Source: Tetranychus cinnabarinus (taxonomy: Eukaryota > Arthropoda > Arachnida > Trombidiformes > Tetranychidae). From it: 64,000 bases of DNA. The stretch lies in NCBI GenBank assembly GCA_022266195.1, contig WHVY01000006.1, positions 2,976,001 through 3,040,000 of the forward strand, given 5' to 3'. This document shows, in pieces, positions 27,201-39,100 of this stretch (its first letter is position 1; each line of letters starts with the position of its first letter). Position numbers and translations under genes: made by a program. A model generated the notes under the pieces. It did no database searches. It worked only from the letters and a program-made list of their open reading frames with translations, and was not told where the DNA came from.

Positions 27201-27308
27201 ATAAAATGAAAAGTTATGATGCTGGTGAATAGATAGAGACAAAATATTGGAGGAAGATCGAGTTGTCTTTCCATCATCAAACTTTAGTTTTCAAATTTTT
27301 AATTAGAT
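24241..27308. other. Long region between Nck-like and dlg genes
   Basis: Upstream side of the Nck-like gene and downstream side of dlg. It contains one copy of a diverged repeat (about 25220-26170) whose partner lies upstream of dlg. The other short frames here (for example 24418-24609 and 26655-26906) have no splice, domain or composition support. Confidence 0.5.
25220..26170 (-). repeat. Copy A of a diverged exon-like repeat flanking dlg
   Basis: Shares an ordered series of similar blocks with 33030-33660, on the same strand: CATCAAGAGG, an ACAGG(T/C)AATG block, AAAGTTCC, ATAATT near a CAAAGG|GT donor, and ATGACCAC. On the minus strand it can be read as exons: an ATG-led segment encoding MQLTISVTSHDHIFS and further residues, ending at a GTTTGT donor about 25919, and, after a pyrimidine-rich TTTTACAG acceptor about 25592, a segment ending LKLLKEKEEQQKI and a stop. 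No known family recognised. It may be a gene fragment, a decayed duplicate or a transposon remnant. Confidence 0.5.
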
Positions 27309-30300
27309 TTATAATCCTTGATCTCTAGGTCGTACCCAAATAATAGATGAATCATTCACACCTGTGGAAAAGAAATAGAAAAAGATTAGCAATTGAATTT
27401 CAAAGATCATCTGATTAACCACATTTACTTACTTATGGCAGATTTAACTTTTGCATAGATCTCCTCAGGAGTATCTCCAGAAATGATGGATGTGAAATAT
27501 TCAGCGAATTCTTGTTCCAGCTTCATGGCTCTTTCATAAAGCTTTTTAGCTTCATCTTCGGCCAACCTTTTATTCATATCCATTAAGGAAGATATTGATC
27601 TGGGTTTAATAAATATGGCTATGGGTTGAAGTCCGGCTGCCTGTAGTCTTTTAATTGCACTTCCACTAACATCAAGGATACAATGTTTACCAGCTTCAGC
27701 AACTGAGCGGACAGAGGCAACAGAGGTCCCATAAAGGTTATCGTTGTATTGACCAGCCTCAATGAATAAATGGTTTTGAATATCTTTTTCCATTTGTTCA
27801 CGACTTGCAACAAAATGATAATCTCGTCCATCAATTTCGTAATCACGAGGAGGCCTGGTGGTGTGAGGTACACAAGATTGAAATCTTTCAGGAAATTCCG
27901 AAATAAGATCATCATTGATTCTATCTTTTAATGGTCCCAGTATGATGACAGGTCGTCTATAATTAATTTCCTGTTGAATAACATATTCGTACGAAAGTAC
28001 ATTATCTTCTTTATGGTTATCCACTTCATTTGATGGATCAGCTTCCGACTGAAAATGAGCATAAAACAAGTATAAAAAACATTAATACAAACGAGGAATA
28101 AAATTTTAAATTACATTGTTAAATAAAATTAAAGTCAATAAAAACTCACCAAAGATTCAACTTGATCTTTAGTCGGCGATCTATCGTCTCTTTCATCACT
28201 CTCATCCTCAGTATCTCGTGATTTCATGAAAGGAAATTTTCGTGAAAAGGAAAAGTTTTTCTTTTTCCTATCAATAGTGCTCATTTTACCATCAGAGCCC
28301 GATTTTTCTTGAAACTTAACGTATTTCAAACGTGCTCTTTCTTTTTTTTCTACCCTTTTTCTTGAAGGGATGATTCCTAATTCAGATTCTTGACCGTCTG
28401 GTAAAGCTCGTCTTGCTTGCCACCATTCATCATCAGAAGCATTTATAACATGAAGTATATCACCAAAGCGGAAAAGTAATCCTCGACTTGGCAAGCCAGA
28501 GTCTTTCATAGGATCATAATCGAAAAGAGCACGGACAAAAAAGGATCGCTTGATTGAAGTTTTCAGGCTTCCCGAAGCATTTAAAATAATATGTTCTCTC
28601 ATATCATGAATTTTCGCCTCGAATCGGTTATATTCTTCAGGCCTGTACTGAACGACTAGAGTAACCGTTTGACCGGCTCCCTTGAGAGCTGCTGCTGCTT
28701 GTTCATGATTAGCATGCCTCAAATCAAAACCATTAACAGATAATATTTGATCTCCGCGTCTTAATTGGCCATTTAAATCAGCAGGTCCACCAGAAAGTAT
28801 GAAAGATATAAAAATACCCTCTCCATCTTCACCACCAACAATATTGAAGCCAAGACCTGTTGAGCTTTTAGTTAATACCACGGTTCTTGGTTCACGAGTT
28901 GAATAATCAATTTCTTTATCCAATTTTCCACCAACAACGTTCATAATCTCCTGTAAATAAAACCGGTAAAAAATGGAATAAAAAGCTGAGTTATCAATGA
29001 AATAAATTAAATTTCCGATTTTCATACCTGGCCAGTAGTGCTGTAATCGATAGGTTTATTCGAATCAGGAATAGATGGAGATGGAGCCATATTATACCCA
29101 GTTGGAACCATACCAAACGCTGTTTCTCGTCCTTCTCTAATAACACCACCTTGTCTCCACCATTCCTCTTCAGTTCCTGGGCTCTTTTGGTATTCAGAAA
29201 ATAAATTTTGATTATTTATTTAGATTAAAATAGGTTTATTGCATGAAGCAAACCTTTTTGAGTCAAGGTATTCTTAAAACTCAAACTAATGTTTAAATAT
29301 GAATGAGGCTTATATCAAGTTTAAGCTTTGTATTGCTTTTAACGACTCAAAAGAAGATTCCATAAAAAATGTCCATTAAAATGTTATGGTAGATTAAAGG
29401 AGGAAGTCGGAAATTGCCACTGACTAGAATCAATTATCGATTTGTTCAAAAGAAAGATAATCTAAAATCTGAAACCAGAATTCATTTTATTGTATCACTT
29501 AAAGTTACGAGGAAATCGGTATTTAATGTCAGAAACTTGGGAACGTTTTGTAGCCAACCCTTTGTCATGGAGAATAAATTCTTAAAGATTCAGATTCTCC
29601 TTAAGATGATCTACCCAGAAAGTTACTTTTAAAATATTTTCACGAATCTCTGACTCCGTACTAGGCCAAAACCGGACAATTCAACATATAATTGATTCTA
29701 GTCAGGGGCAATTTGTTTTGCAGATCAGACTACCTTTTTTCTGGTGAACAATGTAACTTTGTATCTTTTTAATTATTATCATAATACCCAATGTTAGTTA
29801 GGTCACATTGGATCATTAAAGTTATGAATGGTAAGTTGAGTTTTGACAAGTGGTTGCTTTTTAATTTTATGCAAGTTTGTTATGTTAATCTGTGATTAAT
29901 GGATGCACTGAAGGATATTATGCAAAGTTGATGAGAGAAATTTAAAACAAAAGGAACAAGATCCAGAGATTTTAAATCAGGAAAAGAATATGAATGGATT
30001 TCATGGATGATTGAATAGAAACAATGGTTGAACAAGTGAGGATTTTGCTCTCTCTAACTCAAACAAAAAAGTTGGCAAATTTAAATGAATTAAACTCAAG
30101 AGAAAACCTAAACCTTGAACATGTTAGCTTGATTGATCTTGGAATAAATGGATTTAATTACCTTCTGAGGGAAACCAGTGGTTATTGGACATGAGGTAAG
30201 ACATGTAGATGTTGATGGAAGAGTACAGATTGGTTTTACTGGGTTAGGTGAATGGCTACGATTGGAATAAGATTGATAAACGGTTGGATCATTTAGCGTT

Positions 30301-31919
30301 GGCCTCACATTTCCTTTCAAAACAGTTAATACAACTCGATCAGCGGTTGATTTAAGTGTAGCAACAGCTTCTTCATGAGTAATATTTTCTAGATTTTTAT
30401 TATTGACAGCAATAAGTCTATCACCGACTTGTAATCTACCATCAAGATGAGCTGCTCCGTATTCCATAATTTTGGTAACATAAATTCCATTATCACCTGG
30501 AATGTGTTGATTCCCAATCCCTCCGGCAATGCTAAAACCAAGTCCTTTGTCACCCTTAAGTAATTCAATGACAACATCTTTGCGCCTTTTAACAACAAGT
30601 CTCACTCTATTTCCAGCTTCTTTCAAAGCTTCAACGGCAGCCGGATGAGGACAGTTTATCAAATCTATGTCATTTACTTTAAGTATAATATCATCAACTT
30701 GTAACCGTCCATCTAATGCTGCTGCACCACCAGAGATTATTTTGGTTACATAAATGTTTGTATCAGTATTAACGGGTAAATTTTCATTTCCAGTTACTCT
30801 GATATTAAGATTAAATATTTTACAAAAAGCATTAAGAAATTGTTGAGATGAAAAGATAGAAAGGAAAGGTTTTTCATGGTAAGCAAATTGTTAAAAATTG
30901 ATGGGAAGAAATCATCTGAAAGTGAAAACTACTTACGGTCCTATACCTCCTGCTATTGAAAAACCAAGACCTGCATTGCCTCTCTCTAAAGTTATTTCTT
31001 CATATTCCCAGATTGGATGATTTGTAGATTCACATTTGAGGTTGATCACTGAATTAGTAATATCATCAATAGATCTTGTTGGATGATTTTTCGATGGACT
31101 AGGTCGACCCTGAAGTTATAAAGGATAAATAATTTATATGAACATGAAAGATTAGATAAAGTTAATCTAGTAAATAGAATAAATAAGATATTGCTAACAA
31201 ACTGATCGTTTATTATCAAAATGAGTCAAACTTACTTGATTAGGATCATGAGGGTAAGATAAATGTGAATGAATTGAATGAGAAACTCCAGAAGAATCTG
31301 AGTAAAAATTGTTAGTCTCGTGATAACCTCGATGAGCCGGTGAGTTTTGTATACGAGAATCTGAATTTATCTGGTTACCTTGACCAGGTATTGATCGTAA
31401 ATTGGTCACTTCCTCGGAAAGTTGTTCTTCAGCTACTTGTCTCTCGATTCGAGAAATTGCATCTAAACTAGAGACAATGTTGAAATTAAAGTTGTCTATC
31501 GAGGGTAATGGTCCTCTATAATCAGACGAGCTGACATCCTCGTCACTTTGATAGCCTCTAGAGTATTTTGTTTGCTGTCCACCCACATCCGCTCGGTTAG
31601 GTACTGACCTGGAATGAGGTAGTGGCTGAGCAAGGTCGACTTCATCAATTGGTGGAGCAATAAGTGGGCTACTCTCCCATTTTGAAGCTATCTGTAAAGT
31701 TTCCGCGGTCTTTTGTTGAACACTTTTATCGTCATTTAGAAGGGTAAGTTCATAGAATTCTTGAATATCAAGCAATGCTTGAAACAGACGAGATTTGAAG
31801 ATTCTTAAAACTCTTTCAAGCGCATTCCTTAATTGTTTGTCACGAGGAGATAGTAACTTCGAATGGTATTCCTCTAAAAGTTCCAAAGCTCGGTGGGCCT
31901 CTTCTTTACGGACAGGCAT
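27309..31919 (-). CDS. dlg1: Discs large MAGUK (L27-PDZ-PDZ-PDZ-SH3-GK)
   Basis: Seven coding exons: 31919-31236, 31109-30937, 30798-30162, 29183-29028, 28950-28150, 28048-27433, 27361-27309. Phases agree and sum to 1039 residues. Domains: L27 about 1-65; PDZ1 about 265-350 (GLGFSIAGG), PDZ2 about 359-446 (GLGFSIAGG again), PDZ3 about 572-655 (GLGFNIVGG); SH3 about 675-745 (RALFDYDP ... EWWQAR); HOOK region rich in Lys/Arg with KKERARLKYVKF; guanylate kinase-like domain about 848-1025 (RPVIILGP in place of a functional P-loop, then PRDYEIDGRDYHFV). The small last exon encodes a terminal IIWV motif resembling that of other Dlg proteins. Role: cortical scaffold organising septate/synaptic junctions and polarity. 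The acceptor of the exon starting at 29183 lacks a good pyrimidine tract, but frame and content support it. Alternative upstream exons could exist between 32 and 34 kb. Confidence 0.95.
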
Positions 31920-34166
31920 TGTTACTTGAATGGCCAGAAGAAAAAGATGAATACATCTTCATGCACATAGAATGAAAGAAAAAATTGTGTTAAATATCAT
32001 TTCAATATTTTAAGTTACGAGTTGCCAAAATGAGTAATAAATCATCTTTTATCACATCACCGAACAGTAAATAACAGATTAGATAAGAATGATCATTTAA
32101 ACTAGATGATGAGTTTGAACAATAACCAAATAACTATTAACTATGCTAAAAACAGCATTTAACATTGTCTGGTTTTTTACATGTATCATCATGCTCGGAA
32201 AACACATCACTTCACAACAAATGTTTTGTTGAGCATATATTGGTTGAAAAGAAAACGCTTGGATTAATTCTTACCGAACAGAAAATGTAAAACATTATCC
32301 GATTGAATAATCTAATTTTTTTAAAGGTGGATACATGGAGATGGAAATGATTTTCAATAAAATAAATATAGATGATACAAATGTTTTACCATTTTCAAAG
32401 AGAAAGATGAAGAGATGGGTTATGAGGCGGTGGGCATGTCATCAACAAAACAAGAAGAATTAACAAGGAAAGATAAGGTTAAAAGCTTATTCACTGCAAA
32501 AACTGTGTATTCAAATTACAATGAAGGTTTCCAATATGCAAAAGATGGTAATACTCAAATTAACTATTGTATTTTGAAAGAAAGGTAACAGACTAAAACA
32601 TTGTTATCTCCGGAACCCGAAGCTATTCAATTGAGGTAGTCATATGGTGAGCAGCTCAGTCGAGTCAAAAATTTAACAGCTCACCGCCTTAGTTTGGCAG
32701 CTTTCTTTCGTGGCTGAGCTAGTGATGCACCTTTTTTCCGTTTTCATGTTTCATCAACTAATATTTCTTAAAAAAATACCCGAATAGCCTAATAAAATCA
32801 ATTTATTATCTAAATTAAGGAATGTGTTTCCATTGAACCGGAAAAGATGCTTCACTATTTGCTAACAATATTTTACAATAATACAGACAATAATGATTCA
32901 TCATTGATGAATCAAGATTGTAAAAATTTAAAAAGATAAACATCACTGTTAATTACATGTGAATTGAGTGTGTACTGGAAACTGATAAGAAACTGTGATG
33001 ATAGAAACTTACTGTCAGCAACATAGAGCAGAGTACGATTTAAACAGGATTCATCATTAGTTGATGCATGTAAAAAGTTGAGCTGAGAAAAATTGTTTAT
33101 CTTGTCGAAAGTAGAACACAAGATAATTTCAAGTCTAATCAGGATGAATTCATTGCCTGTCTTTTTTCTTATTTGTTGGAAACCTCTTGATGAAACCTCT
33201 TCTAACCCTTATACTTTATTGATCTAGACTAATCTGAAGATATTCATTAATCTGCGAATTTCTCGTCTTTACCTTGATTTTGAGCAATTAAATTTCTGGC
33301 TCTGTCAATCTTCCAAGTTTTTTCTTCCTCATAAGCTTCCTCTTCCTTAAGAAACAATGAACCAAAGGAACTTTAACATCAATTATTACTAAGAACAGCC
33401 TAGGCAAAAATAAATCATCTGTAAAACATAGACAATGGAAATAATACTAACCTTTTGATTGGTACAGAAAACAGCGAATTATAGCTGGTGTACAGTTGGA
33501 AACGAAGTGGTCATCAGGAACCAGTAAAATTTATCTTGCATTGCATATCCAAATTACATATGACAAAACTACAATCAGAACAAACCTGATTAAGAAAAAA
33601 CATATAAAATTTCTCTGACAATGAATGAGAATCTACTAAATGTCTATTGAAAGTCGATAGATGTCACCTCCGATTGAAATAAAGGGAAAATTATGGCGAA
33701 CAAAATTCTGATTATAATTTAATAAAGAAATCGGAATTTGATTGCAATCTATTTTAAACATTTGAACTTCTAAATTATACATTTGACCTCATCGTTATGA
33801 CCAAGATCTTATGGTATTCTGGATCACCTCAATAGTCAATTTTCTGATCTCATAATTTGAAGATTCGTTAAAATATAATTTCTGAACTTTTTGTCCAAAA
33901 ATATTACACCAATCCAAATTTAAATCTTGAGTATTTAATGAAATTAATCATCTCGGTGATTAATTTTCAATTTCTATATTGATATTCAAAGTGTTTTAAA
34001 TAATTTGCTTACAAATAGATATTTTCATTCAAATCAAAGTTCTTTGAAATAATCAGACGAGGACCAAAAGATCAAAAGTGACGCAATATGTAAAATGAGT
34101 GCCTAGAGTAACCCATCAACACCAGAGGGATTCAAGTAAAGCCCTATTTCACCCAGAAAATCGCGT
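31920..34166. other. Region upstream of dlg, up to the viral-derived locus
   Basis: Should contain the dlg promoter and 5' non-coding exons. Holds copy B of the repeat pair at about 33030-33660. The minus-strand frame at 32912-33121 overlaps that copy. The rest is AT-rich with no supported gene. Confidence 0.5.
33030..33660 (-). repeat. Copy B of a diverged exon-like repeat flanking dlg
   Basis: Partner of 25220-26170 in the same orientation and order. On the minus strand one segment reads as a charged helix (KEEEAYEEEKTWKIDRARN and onward) before a stop, parallel to the charged end of copy A, and another ends at a consensus GTAAGT donor about 33011. The segment equivalent to the ATG-led exon of copy A is shifted in frame here, so copy B looks at least partly decayed as a coding unit. 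Confidence 0.5.
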
Positions 34167-34310
34167 GGAGGGAATTAATGTGAAATATTCCCTCAAATAA
34201 TCTCCCTCTTTCTGTGTCTCTTTTTTAGAGTAAAGCGTATTTATCTATTATTATATATTTCAATTTAAATTGTTTATCTTTCTTTTTTAATTAGTTAATG
34301 ATTGGATTAG
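34167..34310 (+). repeat. Upstream copy of a duplicated Prp8 promoter-proximal segment
   Basis: Aligns to 35965-36105 in direct orientation. Shared blocks include GGAGGGAAT(T/A)AATGTG, CTTTCTGTGT, TCTTTTTTAGA, CGTATTTAT and the identical stretch TTTCAATTTAAATTGTTTATC just before TT(A)ATTA(G/A)TTAATGA. About 80% identity by eye. This copy ends about 115 nt before the nucleoprotein ATG. Confidence 0.85.
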
Positions 34311-34424
34311 CGAATTCGGATTAGATTGGCGACTCAACTAAATCTTCTACGGTATTCGCTCAAATCTCAAATATTACTTGGTCAAAGATCATACATCTAA
34401 CAGTAAATATAGAATTTAGACGCA

Positions 34425-35666
34425 ATGGATACAACGCGTGAGTATGTTTTGAAACGCAGAGATGGAACAATAGTTGTCAGTAGATATGGATCCATTGGCG
34501 CTGCAAAGGCCGGCCAGTATCCTTCTGAAGTTATTGGAAACCCACCCGCTAAGCCAGTGCTCAGATTGCCTCAAGGTTCATATGAACTAGATAATCTGAA
34601 AGCGAGAGTAATGTCTAGTTTCAATGACTCCCGGCCAATCTCATACGATTTGGTAAATTTGTTTCTTTACAAATTTTTGGAAACCCTCAACGGTAATCGC
34701 CTGTCTGCAGAATGGACATCATTTGGAATCACTATTGGACGAGCAGGGCAAACAATGAAACCCATGGATTTAGTAACTGTAGTATTTGATTTGCCACAAA
34801 TACAGTTTGATGCTAAGATTAACCCTACTCCTCCAATGGCAGTTGCCCTACTGGCACTAGGGTCATTTAGGTTGGCAAGGTGTAATGGAAGCAAGAATAA
34901 GCTTATGGATGAACTGAAAACTCTTTATGCCCGTTTCTCTGGAGGAACTCCTTTCCCAAATTTTGATAAAGTTCATGGTATGGTCTTAAGCAATGACAAA
35001 AACTTTCAAAAAATTTGTGCAGCGGTAGATATGTTTGTGGATAAATTTGTCAATACAGAAATAACTTCTCTACGTTTCGGAACACTCGATTCAAGATATA
35101 GGGGATGTACAGCTCTTGTTATAATCCGTCACATCGAAGAAAAATTCTTCGGAGGTTCTGCCTGCATCAATCGATGGTCATTGGCCAAATCTCTGGTCAA
35201 GGAGTACTCCGATTTAACTCGTCCAAATCAAGAAATTGACAAGATTGATTCATACATGCCCTACATTTTAGACTTTGGTATTGTTACAAAATCTCCTTAT
35301 TCTGTCAAGCTAAATCCCTCCATTAATTTGTTGATTAATATTGTCGGGACCTTTATGCAGCTGCCAAGATATTACAATGCCAAAATGCTTGTTTGCCCAG
35401 GACTCATGGATATATTGACAAATGGACTTTTTATTGCTTACGCCATCGCAAAATCTGGGAATTCAGAAAGACAACTGGCTGGTCCTGATAACAGTAAAAA
35501 TCCTGAACCAGTCACTGCAGATCCAGATGCGTGGACTGATTGGTTTGAACGTTACAACTTCTTACCAACAAGCGAGATGAAAAGCTTTGCCAGGAACCGA
35601 ACTTCAGGAATCACTTTTGCTCAACAGACTGTTGGAGAATGGGTGAAGAATCACTATTACCAATGA
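34425..35666 (+). CDS. Endogenous rhabdovirus-like nucleoprotein, uninterrupted
   Basis: One uninterrupted frame of 413 codons, ATG at 34425, stop TGA at 35664-35666, no intron. The family call comes from the central and C-terminal core: QEIDKIDSYMPYILDFG at about 269-285, then KSPYS at 289-293, NPSI at 297-300, a basic/NA pair about 315-319 and LFIAYA at 335-340, then a WFERYN stretch at 373-378. This order is the signature of the RNA-binding nucleoprotein of rhabdoviruses, and the length is about that of the family (roughly 420). In a virus the protein coats genomic RNA; here it is embedded in host DNA between dlg and Prp8 with no other viral gene nearby, so it is an endogenous viral element, probably made from one reverse-transcribed viral mRNA. 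There are no frameshifts or stops. An AATAAA follows at 35784 and a promoter-like host repeat precedes it. Function in the host is unknown; antiviral interference is one possibility. Confidence 0.85.
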   Translation: MDTTREYVLKRRDGTIVVSRYGSIGAAKAGQYPSEVIGNPPAKPVLRLPQGSYELDNLKARVMSSFNDSRPISYDLVNLFLYKFLETLNGNRLSAEWTSFGITIGRAGQTMKPMDLVTVVFDLPQIQFDAKINPTPPMAVALLALGSFRLARCNGSKNKLMDELKTLYARFSGGTPFPNFDKVHGMVLSNDKNFQKICAAVDMFVDKFVNTEITSLRFGTLDSRYRGCTALVIIRHIEEKFFGGSACINRWSLAKSLVKEYSDLTRPNQEIDKIDSYMPYILDFGIVTKSPYSVKLNPSINLLINIVGTFMQLPRYYNAKMLVCPGLMDILTNGLFIAYAIAKSGNSERQLAGPDNSKNPEPVTADPDAWTDWFERYNFLPTSEMKSFARNRTSGITFAQQTVGEWVKNHYYQ

Positions 35667-35783
35667 ATATCTAGAAATATAAATGATCTTAAAAAAGTTT
35701 AGTTTTAGTTTTCGTTACCGCATTTGCTTCCAAAGATCTTCATAGTCCATACATCCACATAGTATTAACACGACAAGTTCAAA

Positions 35784-35789
35784 AATAAA
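35784..35789 (+). promoter_or_regulatory. Candidate poly(A) signal of the viral-derived gene
   Basis: AATAAA 118 nt after the nucleoprotein stop and before the second copy of the duplicated promoter segment. Position is right for host-type 3' end formation; chance occurrence cannot be excluded. Confidence 0.4.
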
Positions 35790-35964
35790 TTTTTAAAATA
35801 ACTTCAAACACTTCATAAAAACCAACAGAAAAACCATTGTACTTTTAAAATGTAATTAAAATTAATTTTTGCTTACAATCAAAAATTTGAAATTAATTTT
35901 GTTGATATTTTTGAGCTAGTGGCATCTAACTGCAAGATTTGTAACTAGAACATGTGAGTTTTTT

Positions 35965-36105
35965 GGGGAGGGAATAAATGTGGCACTCAACCATATTCTC
36001 TTTCTTTCTGTGTGTCTTTTTTAGACTAAAACGTATTTATTAATTATATTTCAATTTAAATTGTTTATCTTCCTTTTGTTAATTAATTAATGAACATTGA
36101 ATGGA
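35965..36105 (+). promoter_or_regulatory. Prp8 promoter-proximal segment (second copy of direct repeat)
   Basis: Lies 62 nt upstream of the Prp8 start codon at 36167, so it should be the core promoter or first transcribed bases. It matches 34167-34310 in direct orientation. The pyrimidine-rich CTTTCTTTCTGTGTGTC followed by TTTTTTAGAC is the best-conserved block with the AT-rich 20-mer after it. No TATA box is clear. Confidence 0.6.
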
Positions 36106-36166
36106 TTGACCATACCGATATTAGTTTAAATAGTTGTCAGTGACTGTATCTTTCTTTTGTTTAAAC

Positions 36167-39100
36167 ATGGAGGATGTACATTTTCTTTCGGAGGCCGAGT
36201 TGAAGGAAAAGTCTCGGCAATGGCAACAATTACAGAGTAAAAGGTATGCTGATAAAAGAAAATTTGGAACTCAAGATGCCCAGAAAGAAGAAATGCCACC
36301 GGAACATGTTCGGAAGATTATTCGAGATCATGGTGATATGACTAGCAAAAAGTACCGGCATGATAAGCGAGTTTATCTTGGAGCGCTTAAATTTATGCCT
36401 CATGCTGTTCTTAAGCTAATGGAAAACATGCCTATGCCTTGGGAACAGATTCGTGAAGTTAAAGTATTATATCATATTACCGGTGCTATTACTTTTGTCA
36501 ATGAAATTCCTTGGGTTATTGAGCCTATTTACATTGCCCAATGGGGAAGCATGTGGGTCATGATGAGAAGGGAGAAACGTGATCGGAGACACTTCAAGAG
36601 AATGAGGTTTCCCCCTTTTGACGATGAAGAACCTCCATTAGATTACGCTGACAATGTTTTAGATGTTGAACCATTAGAAGCTATCCAGATGGATTTAGAT
36701 TCGGAAGATGATGCACCTGTCGTTGAATGGTTTTACGAGCACAAACCATTAGTTGATTCTAAATATGTGAATGGTCCTTCTTATAAGCGTTGGAACCTCT
36801 CGATACCTCAGCTTGCTAATCTCTATAAGTTAGCTGAGCCTCTTATTACTGATCTTTTAGATGACAATTATTTTTATCTTTTTGATTTGAAATCATTTTT
36901 TACGGCCAAAGCATTGAACATGTCTATTCCTGGAGGTCCAAAGTTTGAACCTTTAATCAAAGATATCAACCCAGCTGATGAAGATTGGAATGAATTTAAC
37001 GATATTAACAAAATTATTATTAGACAACCTATCAGAACAGAATATCGAATTGCATTCCCATATCTTTATAATAATTTACATCACTTGACTAATTATGTCC
37101 ATCTTTCTTGGTAAGTTTTATCATCTTTAAGGTTGAACCATAATCATTATTGTATCATTGCGGAACAAACTTCTGCTTTTGTCAAATGACTTATGGAAGA
37201 CTAATCCAATAGATGCGTATCAGTTTCTTATGCGAAAGACTATAATTGGCTGCTGACTCTATTAACAAGTTTTTTTATTTTTCAGGTATCACACACCCAA
37301 TGTTGTTTTCATCAAGACTGAGGATTTAGATTTACCTGCTTTTTACTTCGATCCTCTCATAAATCCCATTTCTCATAGTCGCATCTCTACCAGGACAATC
37401 GAACCAATTCCTGATGATGATAAATTAGACGATGATGAAGTTTTCACTTTACCTGCCGATGTAGAACCCTATATGAGCACTTTTCCTCTTTATACTGATA
37501 ATACTGCTAATGGAATTGCGCTTCTTTGGGCACCAAGGCCTTATAACTTACGTTCTGGAAGGTCTCGTCGAGCTATTGATATTCCTCTGGTCAAATCATG
37601 GTATCTAGAGCATTGTCCTCCGAGTATGCCTGTTAAAGTGAGAGTCTCTTATCAAAAGCTTTTAAAGTATTTTGTCCTGAATGCACTCAAGCATCGTCAC
37701 CCTAAACCTCAAAAGAAGAGATATCTATTCCGTTCCTTCAAAGCTACGAAATTCTTTCAAACAACATCTCTTGACTGGGTTGAAGCTGGACTTCAAGTTT
37801 GTCGACAAGGTTATAACATGCTTAATTTATTGATCCATCGTAAAAATCTTAACTACCTGCATCTTGATTACAACTTCAATCTCAAACCCGTTAAAACATT
37901 GACAACCAAAGAACGAAAAAAGTCTAGGTTTGGTAACGCTTTTCATCTTTGTCGTGAAATCCTTCGTTTAACTAAGCTTGTAGTCGACAGTCATGTACAA
38001 TACAGATTGAACAATGTTGATGCTTTCCAACTTGCCGACGGACTTCAATACATCTTTGCTCATGTTGGTCAATTGACTGGAATGTATCGTTACAAATATA
38101 AATTGATGAGACAAATTAGAATGTGTAAAGATTTAAAACATTTGATCTATTATCGATTCAACACTGGTCCAGTTGGCAAAGGTCCTGGATGTGGTTTCTG
38201 GGCCCCCGGTTGGAGAGTTTGGTTATTCTTCTTGCGAGGTATCACACCATTGCTTGAAAGATGGCTTGGTAACTTGCTTTCTCGTCAGTTCGAGGGACGT
38301 ATATCCAAGGGTGTCGCCAAAACTGTTACTAAACAAAGAGTAGAAAGTCATTTCGATCTTGAATTGAGAGCCTCCGTCATGCATGATATTCTTGATATGA
38401 TGCCTGAAGGTATTAAACAGAACAAAGCTCGTACAATTCTGCAACATTTAAGTGAAGCTTGGCGATCTTGGAAAGCAAATATCCCTTGGAAGGTTCCTGG
38501 ATTACCTATTCCTATCGAGAATATGATTTTGAGATATGTTAAAATGAAAGCAGATTGGTGGACCAATACAGCTCATTACAACCGAGAAAGAATTCGGAGA
38601 GGAGCTACCGTGGACAAAACTGTTTGTAAAAAGAATCTTGGTCGTTTAACAAGATTATACCTTAAATCTGAACAAGAAAGACAGCATAATTATCTTAAAG
38701 ATGGTCCATATATTAGTGCTGAAGAAGCTGTTGCTATTTATACAACCACAGTTCATTGGCTCGAAAGTAGAAGATTTTCGCCTATTCCTTTCCCGCCTTT
38801 ATCTTATAAACATGACACCAAACTACTCATTTTAGCTTTGGAACGTCTTAAAGAAGCATACAGCGTCAAAAGTAGACTCAACCAATCGCAAAGAGAGGAA
38901 CTCGGTCTCATTGAACAAGCTTACGACAATCCACACGAAGCTCTTTCTCGTATCAAGCGTCACCTTCTAACTCAGCGAGCTTTCAAAGAAGTCAGTATTG
39001 AATTCATGGACCTTTACTCCCATCTTGTCCCTGTATATGATGTTGAACCACTGGAGAAGATTACTGATGCTTATTTAGATCAGTATCTGTGGTATGAAGC

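Noticed and set aside
36134..36166. Eleven-codon N-terminal extension of Prp8
   Set aside because: It begins with TTG, not ATG; the ATG at 36167 gives the conserved Prp8 start region.
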